The notes under the pieces are model-generated. The model did not search any database, was not told where the DNA came from, and saw nothing but the letters and a program-made list of their open reading frames with translations. From assembly GCF_014678725.1 (NCBI RefSeq), contig NZ_CP061497.1:2558001-2622000 (forward strand): a stretch of DNA of 64,000 nt. The letters are read 5' to 3'. Position 1 is the stretch's first letter. The number at the start of each line of letters is the position of its first letter. Below are positions 55,938 to 64,000 of the stretch, in pieces. Source of the DNA: Thermomonas sp. XSG. GTDB lineage: Bacteria; Pseudomonadota; Gammaproteobacteria; Xanthomonadales; Xanthomonadaceae. A program made the translations under genes and the position numbers.

Positions 55938-58900
55938 GTTATTTCCTTGACCGTCTGCAGTTCTTCAAGCGCAATCCGGAGACGTTTGCCGACGGCCACG
56001 GCTTCACCAAGACCGAAAGCCGCGAATGGGAGAACAGCTACCGCGCGCGCTGGCAGTACGACAAGATCGTGCGTTCCACCCACGGGGTGAACTGCACCGG
56101 CTCCTGCAGCTGGAAGATCTACGTCAAGAACGGCCTGGTGACTTGGGAAACCCAGCAGACCGACTACCCGCGCACGCGCCCGGACCTGCCCAACCACGAG
56201 CCGCGCGGTTGCCCGCGCGGCGCCAGCTATTCCTGGTACCTGTACAGCGCCAACCGCCTGAAATACCCGCTGATCCGCGGCGCGCTGCTGCGCATGTGGC
56301 GGCAGGCGCGCAAGACGATGGCGCCGGTGGATGCCTGGGCAAGCATCGTGGAGGACAAGACCAAGGCGAAGGACTACAAGTCCCGCCGCGGCATGGGCGG
56401 TTTCGCCCGGGTGCGCTGGGAGGAGGCCAACGAGCTGATCGCCGCCGCCAACCTATACACGGTGAAGCAGTACGGCCCCGACCGCGTGGTCGGGTTCTCG
56501 CCGATCCCGGCGATGTCGATGGTGTCCTACGCCTCCGGCGCGCGCTACCTGTCGCTGCTGGGCGGCGCCTGCCTGTCGTTCTACGACTGGTACTGCGACC
56601 TGCCGCCGTCCTCGCCGCAGGTATGGGGCGAGCAGACCGACGTGCCGGAATCGGCCGACTGGTACAACAGCCGCTACATCATCGCCTGGGGCTCCAACGT
56701 CCCGCAGACCCGCACGCCCGACGCCCACTTCTTCACCGAGGCGCGCTACAACGGCACCAAGACGGTGGCGATCACCCCGGACTATTCCGAAGTCGCCAAG
56801 CTGACCGACCACTGGCTGCATCCCAAGCAGGGTACCGACGCCGCGCTGGCGTTCGCGTTCGGCCATGTGATCCTGAAGGAGTTCCACGTCGACCAGCCCT
56901 CGCAGTACTTCACCGACTATTGCCGGCAGTACACCGACATGCCGCTGCTGGTGCGGCTGGAGCGGCGCGACGACGGCCGGCTGGTCGCCGGGCGCTACCT
57001 GCGCGCGTCGGACCTGGGCGGACTGGGCGAAGCCAACAACCCCGAATGGAAGACGCTTGCGTTCGACGATAGCACCGGCGCCATCACCGTGCCGAACGGC
57101 TCGGTGGGCTTCCGCTGGGGCGAGAAAGGCAAGTGGAACATCGAGGAGAAGGACAGCGCCGGCCGCGAGACGCGCCTGCGGCTGAGCTTCAAGGATGGCA
57201 ATGACGGCATCGAGGCGGTCAGCTTCCCGTACTTCGGCGGCGTCGAGCACGAGAAGTGGACGGCCTCCAAGTTCGAGGACGTGCTGGAGCGCAACATCCC
57301 GGTGCGCCGGATCGCCACCGCCGACGGCGAGACCCTGGTCGCCACGGTGTACGACCTGCTGCTGGCACAGTACGGCGTGGACCGCGGCTTCGGCGGCGGC
57401 AACGTGGCCACCAGCTTCGACGACAACGTGCCGGGTACGCCCGCGTGGCAGGAAACGATCACCGGCGTGCCGCGCCTGGATGTGATCGAGATCGCCCGCG
57501 AGTTCGCCCGCACCGCCGACAAGACCCGTGGTCGCAGCATGATCATCGTCGGCGCGGCGATGAATCACTGGTACCACAACGACATGAACTACCGCGGCCT
57601 GATCAACATGCTGGTCATGTGTGGCTGCGTGGGCCAGACCGGCGGCGGCTGGGCGCACTACGTGGGGCAGGAAAAGCTACGCCCGCAGACCGGCTGGCAG
57701 CCGCTGGCGTTCGCGCTGGACTGGAGCAAGCCGCCGCGCCACATGAACGGCACCTCGTTCTTCTACTTCAACTCCGACCAGTGGCGTTACGAGAAGCTGG
57801 ACATGAAGGAGATCCTGTCGCCGCTGGCCGATCCGTCGAAGTTCACCGGCTCGATGGCCGACATGAACCTGCGCGCGGTGCGCATGGGCTGGTTGCCCAG
57901 CGCCCCGCAGCTGGACCGCAACCCGATCGAAGTGGTGCGCGAGGCCGAGAAGGCCGGCGTTGCCCCGGTCGACTACGCGGTGGCGCAGCTGAAGTCCGGC
58001 GCGCTGGATTTCGCTTTCGCCGACCCGGACGCGCCGCAGAACTACCCGCGCAACATGTTCATCTGGCGCTCCAACCTGCTGGGCAGCTCCGGCAAGGGCC
58101 ACGAATACATGCTGCGCCACCTGCTGGGCACCCGCCATGGCGTGCAGGGCAAGGACCTGGGCGAGCGCGGCGCGGTCAAACCGGAGGAAGTGAAGTGGCG
58201 CGACGAGGCGCCGGAAGGCAAGCTCGACCTGCTGGTCACGCTGGACTTCCGCATGTGCACCACCGCGCTGTATTCCGACGTGGTGCTGCCCACCGCCACC
58301 TGGTACGAAAAAAACGACCTCAACACCTCCGACATGCACCCGTTCATCCATCCGCTGTCGAAGGCGGTGGACCCGGCATGGGAGTCGCGCAGCGACTGGG
58401 AGATCTTCAAGGGCATCGCCAGGACCGTCAGCGACATGGCGCCCGGCGTGCTGGACGTGGTCAAGGACCTGGTGCTGGTGCCGACGCTGCACGACACCCC
58501 CAATGAGCTGGCGATGCCGCTGGGCGTCACCGACTGGAAGAAGGGCGAGTGCGAGGCGATCCCCGGCAAGACCATGCCGTCGATGGTGGTGGTGGAGCGC
58601 GACTACCCCAATCTGTACAAGAAGTTCACCTCGCTGGGCCCGTTGCTGGACAAGCAGGGCAACGGCGGCAAGGGCATGAGTTGGGATACCAAGGACGAGG
58701 TGCACTTCCTCGGCGATCTCAACCACCGCGTGCGCGAAGAGGGCGTCAGCCAGGGCCGCCCGCAGATCGACTCGGCCATCGACGCCTGCGAGGTGATCCT
58801 GCATCTGGCGCCGGAAACCAACGGCCACGTGGCGGTCAAGGCGTGGGAATCGCTGGGCACGTTCACCGGCCGCGACCACACCCACCTTGCCGTGGGCAAG

Positions 58901-59674
58901 GAACACGAGGCGATCCGCTTCCGCGACATCCAGGCGCAGCCGCGCAAGATCATCTCCTCGCCGATCTGGTCGGGGCTGGAGGACGAGCACGTCAGCTACA
59001 ACGCCGGCTACACCAATGTCCACGAGCTGATCCCGTGGCGCACCCTGACCGGTCGCCAGCAGTTCTACCAGGACCACGAATGGATGCTGGCGTTCGGCGA
59101 GGGCTTCATGCAGTACCGCCCGCCGGTGGACACCAAGACCATCGCGCCGATCCTGGGCAAGAAGCCGAACGGCCACAAGGAGATCGTGCTGAACTGGATC
59201 ACCCCGCACCAGAAGTGGGGCATCCACAGCACCTATTCCGACAACCTGATCATGCAGACGCTGTCGCGCGGCGGCCCGATCGTGTGGCTCAGCGAGGATG
59301 ACGCGCGCAGCGCCGGGATCGAGGACAACGACTGGATCGAGCTGTTCAACGTCAACGGCGCGATCGCGGCGCGGGCGGTGGTCAGCCAGCGCATGATGAA
59401 CGGCATCGCGATGATGTACCACGCGCAGGAACGCATCATCAACACGCCCGGCTCCGAGATCACCGGCACCCGCGGCGGCATCCACAACTCGGTCACCCGG
59501 GTGGTGCTCAAGCCCACCCACATGATCGGCGGCTATGCGCAGTATTCCTATGGCTTCAATTACTACGGCACCGTGGGAACGAACCGCGATGAACTGGTGG
59601 TGGTGAGGAAGATGGACAAGATCGACTGGCTGGACGGCGAGCCCGTGCCCGCCAATGCCCAGGAGGTGGTGTGA
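55934..59674 (+). CDS. narG: Respiratory nitrate reductase alpha subunit NarG
   Basis: Mo-bisMGD catalytic subunit reducing nitrate to nitrite with electrons from quinol. 1246 residues. FS0 cluster ligands His50, Cys54, Cys58 and Cys93 and the Mo ligand Asp222 (FYDWYCDLPP) are at the same numbers as in E. coli NarG. Start ATG 55934 has an AGAGGA ribosome-binding site and fits that numbering. Faces the cytoplasm in the NarGHI complex. Needs cofactor from the adjacent moa genes and the chaperone NarJ. Confidence 0.99.
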   Translation: MSYFLDRLQFFKRNPETFADGHGFTKTESREWENSYRARWQYDKIVRSTHGVNCTGSCSWKIYVKNGLVTWETQQTDYPRTRPDLPNHEPRGCPRGASYSWYLYSANRLKYPLIRGALLRMWRQARKTMAPVDAWASIVEDKTKAKDYKSRRGMGGFARVRWEEANELIAAANLYTVKQYGPDRVVGFSPIPAMSMVSYASGARYLSLLGGACLSFYDWYCDLPPSSPQVWGEQTDVPESADWYNSRYIIAWGSNVPQTRTPDAHFFTEARYNGTKTVAITPDYSEVAKLTDHWLHPKQGTDAALAFAFGHVILKEFHVDQPSQYFTDYCRQYTDMPLLVRLERRDDGRLVAGRYLRASDLGGLGEANNPEWKTLAFDDSTGAITVPNGSVGFRWGEKGKWNIEEKDSAGRETRLRLSFKDGNDGIEAVSFPYFGGVEHEKWTASKFEDVLERNIPVRRIATADGETLVATVYDLLLAQYGVDRGFGGGNVATSFDDNVPGTPAWQETITGVPRLDVIEIAREFARTADKTRGRSMIIVGAAMNHWYHNDMNYRGLINMLVMCGCVGQTGGGWAHYVGQEKLRPQTGWQPLAFALDWSKPPRHMNGTSFFYFNSDQWRYEKLDMKEILSPLADPSKFTGSMADMNLRAVRMGWLPSAPQLDRNPIEVVREAEKAGVAPVDYAVAQLKSGALDFAFADPDAPQNYPRNMFIWRSNLLGSSGKGHEYMLRHLLGTRHGVQGKDLGERGAVKPEEVKWRDEAPEGKLDLLVTLDFRMCTTALYSDVVLPTATWYEKNDLNTSDMHPFIHPLSKAVDPAWESRSDWEIFKGIARTVSDMAPGVLDVVKDLVLVPTLHDTPNELAMPLGVTDWKKGECEAIPGKTMPSMVVVERDYPNLYKKFTSLGPLLDKQGNGGKGMSWDTKDEVHFLGDLNHRVREEGVSQGRPQIDSAIDACEVILHLAPETNGHVAVKAWESLGTFTGRDHTHLAVGKEHEAIRFRDIQAQPRKIISSPIWSGLEDEHVSYNAGYTNVHELIPWRTLTGRQQFYQDHEWMLAFGEGFMQYRPPVDTKTIAPILGKKPNGHKEIVLNWITPHQKWGIHSTYSDNLIMQTLSRGGPIVWLSEDDARSAGIEDNDWIELFNVNGAIAARAVVSQRMMNGIAMMYHAQERIINTPGSEITGTRGGIHNSVTRVVLKPTHMIGGYAQYSYGFNYYGTVGTNRDELVVVRKMDKIDWLDGEPVPANAQEVV

Positions 59675-61221
59675 TGAAGGTCCGTGCACAGATCGCGATG
59701 GTGCTGAACCTGGACAAGTGCATCGGTTGCCACACGTGCTCCATCACCTGCAAGAACGTCTGGACCTCGCGCGAGGGCGTGGAGTACGCGTGGTTCAACA
59801 ACGTAGAGACCAAGCCCGGCGTCGGCTACCCCAAGGAATGGGAGAACCAGGACAAGTGGAATGGCGGCTGGGTGCGCACCCGTGCCGGCAAGCTGGTGCC
59901 GCGCGCCGGCGGGCGCTGGCGGATGCTGTCGAAGATCTTCGCCAATCCCGACCTGCCGCAGATCGACGACTACTACGAGCCGTTCGATTTCGACTACCAG
60001 CACCTGCATGAAGCCCCGGACTCCAAGCACCAGCCGACCGCGCGCCCGCGTTCGCTGATCTCCGGCCAGCGCATGCAGAAGATCCACTGGGGTCCGAACT
60101 GGGAGGAGATCCTCGGCACCGAGTTCGCCAAGCGTTCCAAGGACAGGAACTTCGACAACGTGCAGAAGGAGATCTACGGCGCGTTCGAGAAGACCTTCAT
60201 GATGTACCTGCCGCGGCTGTGCGAGCACTGCCTCAACCCGGCGTGCGTGTCCGCCTGCCCGTCGGGCGCGATCTACAAACGCGAGGAGGACGGCATCGTC
60301 CTGATCGACCAGGACAAGTGCCGTGGTTGGCGCATGTGCGTGTCGGCCTGCCCGTACAAGAAGATCTACTACAACTGGAAGTCGGGCAAATCCGAGAAGT
60401 GCATCTTCTGCTACCCGCGCATCGAGATGGGCGAGCCCACGGTGTGCTCGGAAACCTGCGTGGGCCGCATCCGCTACCTCGGCGTGCTGCTGTACGACGC
60501 CGACCGCATCCAGGAAGCCGCTTCCGTGCCGGCCGAGAAGGACCTGTACCAGGCGCACCTGGACATCTTCCTCGACCCCAATGACCCGGCGGTGATCGAG
60601 GCCGCGCGCAAGGAAGGCATCCCCGACAGCTGGCTGGAGGCGGCGGTGAACTCGCCGACCTACAAGCTGGCCATCGACTGGAAACTGGCGCTGCCGCTGC
60701 ACCCGGAATACCGCACCCTGCCGATGGTCTGGTACGTGCCGCCGCTGTCGCCGATCCAGTCCGCCGCCGAGCGCGGCCGGGTGGGCATGAACGGCGAACT
60801 GCCGGACGTGGGCTCGCTGCGCATCCCGGTGCGCTACCTCGCCAACATGCTGACCGCCGGCGACGAAGCGCCGGTGATCCGCGCGCTGGAACGAATGATG
60901 GCGATGCGCGCCTGGCGTCGCGCCAAGAACGTGGACGGCGTGGAGGACCTGGCGGTGCTCAAGCAGGCCGGGCTGACCGTGGCGCAGGCCGAGGACATGT
61001 ACCGCTACCTCGCCATCGCCAACTACGAGGACCGCTTCGTCATTCCGTCGGCGCACCGCGAGTACGCCAACGACACCTTCGGCGAGCGCGGCGGTTGCGG
61101 CTTCACCTTCGGCAACGGCTGCAGCGGCGATTCGCCGGCCGACCTGTTCGGCCAGCGCAAGACCACCACCTACGCGGTGCATCCGAACCGCCAGGAGAAA
61201 TCGCTCGAGGTGGTCGAATGA
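59674..61221 (+). CDS. narH: Respiratory nitrate reductase beta subunit NarH
   Basis: Iron-sulfur subunit carrying electrons from NarI to NarG. 515 residues. Four cysteine groups: Cys16, 19, 22, 26; CEHC-LNPACVSAC; CRGWRMCVSAC, where Trp219 replaces a Cys as in the [3Fe-4S] centre of NarH; and CIFC...CSETC. ATG 59674 is chosen over GTG 59671 because it gives the E. coli cysteine numbering; it overlaps the narG stop as TGATG. Stop overlaps narJ. Confidence 0.98.
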   Translation: MKVRAQIAMVLNLDKCIGCHTCSITCKNVWTSREGVEYAWFNNVETKPGVGYPKEWENQDKWNGGWVRTRAGKLVPRAGGRWRMLSKIFANPDLPQIDDYYEPFDFDYQHLHEAPDSKHQPTARPRSLISGQRMQKIHWGPNWEEILGTEFAKRSKDRNFDNVQKEIYGAFEKTFMMYLPRLCEHCLNPACVSACPSGAIYKREEDGIVLIDQDKCRGWRMCVSACPYKKIYYNWKSGKSEKCIFCYPRIEMGEPTVCSETCVGRIRYLGVLLYDADRIQEAASVPAEKDLYQAHLDIFLDPNDPAVIEAARKEGIPDSWLEAAVNSPTYKLAIDWKLALPLHPEYRTLPMVWYVPPLSPIQSAAERGRVGMNGELPDVGSLRIPVRYLANMLTAGDEAPVIRALERMMAMRAWRRAKNVDGVEDLAVLKQAGLTVAQAEDMYRYLAIANYEDRFVIPSAHREYANDTFGERGGCGFTFGNGCSGDSPADLFGQRKTTTYAVHPNRQEKSLEVVE

Positions 61222-61910
61222 GCCTGCTCAAGCTCGTCGGCGTGCTGCTGGACTACCCGCAGGATGCGCTGTGGCAGCACGGCGATGAACTGCTCGCGGC
61301 CGCCGGCGACCCGGGCCTGCCGCAGGCGCGGCGCGCGGCGCTGGCCGGTTTCGTGCGCGAGCTGCTGGCCAGCGATCCGCTGGAGGCGCAGGACCGCTGG
61401 CTGTCTCTGTTCGACCGCGGCCGTTCGATGAGCCTGCTGCTGTTCGAACACATTCACGGCGAATCGCGCGACCGCGGGCAGGCGATGGTCGACCTGATCG
61501 AGGCCTATCGCAAGAACGGCTTCGAGCTGGATGCCAAGGAGCTGCCGGACTACCTGCCGCTGCTGCTGGAATACCTCAGCCTGCGCCCGCAGGAAGAGGC
61601 GCGCGACTGGCTGCACCACGTCAGCCACATCATCGGCCTGCTGGCCGCGCGCGCCGGCGAGCGCCAAAGCCCGTACGCGCTGCTGCTGGAACTGCTGGTC
61701 GAATACGCCGAAGGCCGGCTCGACCTTGGCGCCCTGCGCAAGCGCGCCAGCGAAGAGCCCCGCGACGACACCCCAGAGGTGATGGACAGGTTGTGGGAGG
61801 AAGAGGCGGTGCGGTTCGGGGCCGAAGCGCCCGGAGAGGACTGCACGCCGCCCGCCCGCATCCCCGCCCGTGCCGCCACCCCCGCCGCCCCCCGACAGGT
61901 GCAGCCATGA
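61218..61910 (+). CDS. narJ: Nitrate reductase assembly chaperone NarJ
   Basis: System-specific chaperone of the TorD/DmsD fold that holds NarG while the Mo cofactor and FS0 are inserted. 230 residues, helical, with FEHIHGESRDRGQAMVDLIE (about 75-94) and PDYLPLLLEYLSLRP, the conserved NarJ core. The last 40 residues are Pro/Ala-rich and variable. ATGA overlaps narH and narI. Confidence 0.95.
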   Translation: MSLLKLVGVLLDYPQDALWQHGDELLAAAGDPGLPQARRAALAGFVRELLASDPLEAQDRWLSLFDRGRSMSLLLFEHIHGESRDRGQAMVDLIEAYRKNGFELDAKELPDYLPLLLEYLSLRPQEEARDWLHHVSHIIGLLAARAGERQSPYALLLELLVEYAEGRLDLGALRKRASEEPRDDTPEVMDRLWEEEAVRFGAEAPGEDCTPPARIPARAATPAAPRQVQP

Positions 61911-62611
61911 ATTATCTCGATACCTTCGCGTTCCAGTTCTATCCGTACATCGCGCTGGCGGTGTTCTTCATCGGCAGCTGGCTGCGCTTCGACCGCTCGA
62001 TGTACACCTGGCGCACCGGCTCCAGCCAGATGCTGTCCGACAAGGGCATGCGGATCGGCAGCAACCTGTTCCACCTCGGCATCCTCGCCATCCTCGGTGG
62101 CCACCTGGTCGGTCTGCTGACCCCGCACGCGATGTACGAGGACTTCATCACCGCGCCGCAGAAGCAGCTGCTGGCAATGGTGGCCGGCGGCGTGTTCGGC
62201 GTGGTCTGCCTGGTTGGCATCACCATCCTCACCGTTCGCCGGCTGACCAATCCGCGGGTCAAGGCCACCGGCACCACCGGTGACACCGTGATCCTGCTGC
62301 TGCTTTTCGCGCAGCTGCTGCTGGGCATGTACACCATCGTCGAGTCCACCCACCACATGGACGGCAGCGTGATGATGATGCTGGCCGAATGGGCGCAGCA
62401 CATCGTCACCTTCCGTGGCGGCGCGGCCGAGTTCGTGGCGCCGGTGGCCTGGGTCTACAAGGCGCACATCTTCCTCGGCCTGACCCTGTTCCTGGTGGCG
62501 CCGTTCACCCGTCTGGTGCACGTGTGGAGCATCCCGGTCAGCTACCTGTGGCGTCCGTACCAGGTGGTGCGTCGCCGCCAGCCGGCGCTGCGCTACGGGC
62601 CGAGGGCGTAA
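61907..62611 (+). CDS. narI: Respiratory nitrate reductase gamma subunit NarI
   Basis: Diheme cytochrome b anchoring the complex and oxidising quinol. 234 residues with five helices. Heme ligands His56, His66, His187 and His205 are at the E. coli positions (LFHLGIL, GGHLVG, YKAHIF, RLVHVW). ATG 61907 overlaps the narJ stop; ppiC follows 3 bases after its stop. Confidence 0.98.
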   Translation: MNYLDTFAFQFYPYIALAVFFIGSWLRFDRSMYTWRTGSSQMLSDKGMRIGSNLFHLGILAILGGHLVGLLTPHAMYEDFITAPQKQLLAMVAGGVFGVVCLVGITILTVRRLTNPRVKATGTTGDTVILLLLFAQLLLGMYTIVESTHHMDGSVMMMLAEWAQHIVTFRGGAAEFVAPVAWVYKAHIFLGLTLFLVAPFTRLVHVWSIPVSYLWRPYQVVRRRQPALRYGPRA

Positions 62612-62614
62612 ACG

Positions 62615-63520
62615 ATGGAAGAAGGCAAGCCGCGGCGCGAACTTCCCATCACCGTCATCGACAGCGGCAAGTCGGTGACCGAGGAAGCGCATGCGCACCA
62701 CCACGACCATGCCGACGAAGGCCCCCGTTCGCTGGGCCAGGCGGCGCCGACGTACCTGTTCGTCGGCGGCGTGGCGATCAGCGAGGCGGACATCGCGCGC
62801 GAGATGCAGTTCCATCGCGCGATGACCCCGGAACACTCGCGTGCCGACGCGGCGCGCGCGCTGGTGGTGCGCGAACTGCTGCGGCAGGAAGCCGCGCGAC
62901 TGGGCCTGCAGGATGCAGTGCAGCCGATTGGCGGCGAGGCGGTGGAGGAAGCCTGCATCCGCGTGCTGCTGGAGCAGGAAATCGAGGATCGCGTGCCCAG
63001 CGAGGAAGATTGCCGCCGCTATTACGCGCAGAACCCGGAGCGCTTCCGCGCGCCGGATCGTATCCGCGTGCGCCACATCCTGCTGGGCGCCGCCGCCGAT
63101 GACGTCAGTGGTCGGTTTGCCGCGCGTGAGCAGGCGGAAAAGCTCATCGCCGAGCTGAAGGCGCAACCGCACCTGTTCGCCGACTTCGCCATGCGCCATT
63201 CCGATTGTCCATCGAAGGACGAGGGGGGCGATCTGGGCTGGCTGGAGCGCGGCCAGGCCACCCCCGAGTTCGACCGCCAGGTGTTCCGCCTGCGCTCGGG
63301 GCTGGCGGCGTTCCCGGTGGAGTCGCGCTGGGGTTACCACGTGGTCAGCGTGGACGCGATCGAAAGCGGCGAGGAACTTGCGTTCGATCAAGTCCACCAG
63401 CGCATTTCCGACTACCTTGAATTGCAGGTCCGGCAACGCGAACTCCAGCAGTACCTGCAGGGCTTGCAGGAGCGCTACGAGGTCCGCGGGCTGGACGCCA
63501 TCGAAGCCGAAGCGGCCTGA
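62615..63520 (+). CDS. Parvulin-type peptidyl-prolyl isomerase of the nar operon (NifM-like)
   Basis: 301 residues. Soluble, no signal peptide. N-terminal region has a His cluster (HAHHHDHADE, about 26-35), then a SurA-like helical part, then a PpiC domain from about 148: RIRVRHILLG, ADFAMRHSDCPSKDEGGDLG, WGYHVVSVD. Genes like this follow narGHJI in several beta- and gammaproteobacteria and are thought to help fold the nitrate reductase. Coupled to narI (3-base gap). Confidence 0.9.
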   Translation: MEEGKPRRELPITVIDSGKSVTEEAHAHHHDHADEGPRSLGQAAPTYLFVGGVAISEADIAREMQFHRAMTPEHSRADAARALVVRELLRQEAARLGLQDAVQPIGGEAVEEACIRVLLEQEIEDRVPSEEDCRRYYAQNPERFRAPDRIRVRHILLGAAADDVSGRFAAREQAEKLIAELKAQPHLFADFAMRHSDCPSKDEGGDLGWLERGQATPEFDRQVFRLRSGLAAFPVESRWGYHVVSVDAIESGEELAFDQVHQRISDYLELQVRQRELQQYLQGLQERYEVRGLDAIEAEAA

Positions 63521-63579
63521 TCGCACGGTACGGTCGCCACGGCAACAACGCGTTTCCCAACCTCGACCGGAAGTGACCC

Positions 63580-64000
63580 ATGCAAGACCTTTCGCAAGTC
63601 AGCAGCGCCCGCCAGCAGCGGGCGCTGTGGTTGAGCACGTTCGCCTTCACCACGTGCTTTGCCGTCTGGATGATCTTTTCGATCATCGGCATCCAGATCA
63701 AGAAAGACCTGGGCCTCAATGACACCCAGTTCGGCCTGCTGATCGCAACGCCGGTGCTCAGCGGGTCGCTGCTGCGCATCTTCCTCGGCGTCTGGGCCGA
63801 TCAGCTCGGCGGGCGCAAGGTGCTCACCGGGGTGATGCTGGCCGGCGCTATCGCCACCTGGCTGCTGACCCATGCGCAGACCTATCCGCAGTTCCTCCTG
63901 GCTGCGCTGGGCGTGGGCATCGCCGGCAGTTCGTTTTCGGTCGGCGTGGCCTACGTCTCGAAGTGGTTTCCGGCGGAGAAGCAGGGAACCGCGCTGGGTA
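63580..64000 (+). CDS. narK: Nitrate/nitrite transporter NarK (second copy, NarK1 type), truncated by window end
   Basis: First 140 codons of an MFS nitrate porter: FTTCFAVWMIFSIIGIQIKK in helix 1, then LLIATPVLSGSLLRIFLGVW, the substrate-binding Arg segment shared by NarK1-type (nitrate/proton symport) proteins. It starts 59 bases after ppiC, with no terminator or FNR box in between, so probably in the same transcript. Together with the first NarK it would pair nitrate uptake with nitrite export. Confidence 0.93.
   Translation, partial: MQDLSQVSSARQQRALWLSTFAFTTCFAVWMIFSIIGIQIKKDLGLNDTQFGLLIATPVLSGSLLRIFLGVWADQLGGRKVLTGVMLAGAIATWLLTHAQTYPQFLLAALGVGIAGSSFSVGVAYVSKWFPAEKQGTALG

Overview
This is high-GC chromosomal DNA of a gammaproteobacterium. 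Gene order and protein character (rplU-rpmA-obgE, rpsT, murJ-ribF-ileS-lspA-ispH, a pst cluster with two PstS genes beside an OprP-type porin, a moa-nar block) point to the Xanthomonadaceae/Lysobacteraceae, perhaps a Thermomonas, Luteimonas or Lysobacter-like denitrifier. The family is inferred from synteny and protein character only; no rRNA is present.

Layout. 1-5.9 kb: Pho regulon (start of pstB, pstA, pstC and two PstS genes on the minus strand; a phosphate-selective porin on the plus strand). Two sequences with Pho-box architecture (7-4-7) lie upstream of the two PstS genes. 5.9-15.9 kb: housekeeping genes (nth, two crotonases, FKBP-like protein, DUF1289-NUDIX-sseA-arsC chain, thioesterase, uvrA, a proline-rich membrane protein). 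15.9-25.3 kb: rplU-rpmA-obgE, rpsT, murJ, ribF-ileS-lspA-ispH, ending in tRNA-Thr(CGU).

25.36-38.71 kb: an integrated element of about 13.3 kb inserted in the 3' end of tRNA-Thr. It has a P4-type tyrosine integrase, two sets of ordered short repeats at the ends, three small unknown genes, a Sel1-repeat membrane protein, an AlpA-like regulator, a RecA-fold replicative helicase, a dense TGTCCGG repeat cluster that looks like an origin or operator array, a possible SSB-like protein, a coiled-coil protein and a 1916-residue phage-type polyvalent (LPD38-like) protein. No capsid, portal, terminase, tail or conjugation gene is visible. This is the best candidate for an undescribed system: a replicating satellite-like or relic podovirus-like element.

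38.7-49.6 kb: EF-hand protein, radA, a secreted HExxH protein, a marR-OMF-emrA-emrB efflux operon with a perfect 20-bp operator palindrome, a YpjD-like cytochrome assembly protein and small conserved proteins.

49.6-64 kb: anaerobic nitrate respiration. A perfect FNR box and a Moco-type riboswitch precede moaA; then moaCB (fusion), moeA, moaD, moaE and an unknown gene. Two FNR-type boxes precede narK2-narGHJI-ppiC-narK1. The first half makes molybdenum cofactor; the second imports nitrate and reduces it with a Mo-dependent membrane nitrate reductase, so cofactor supply and its main consumer appear to share oxygen control.
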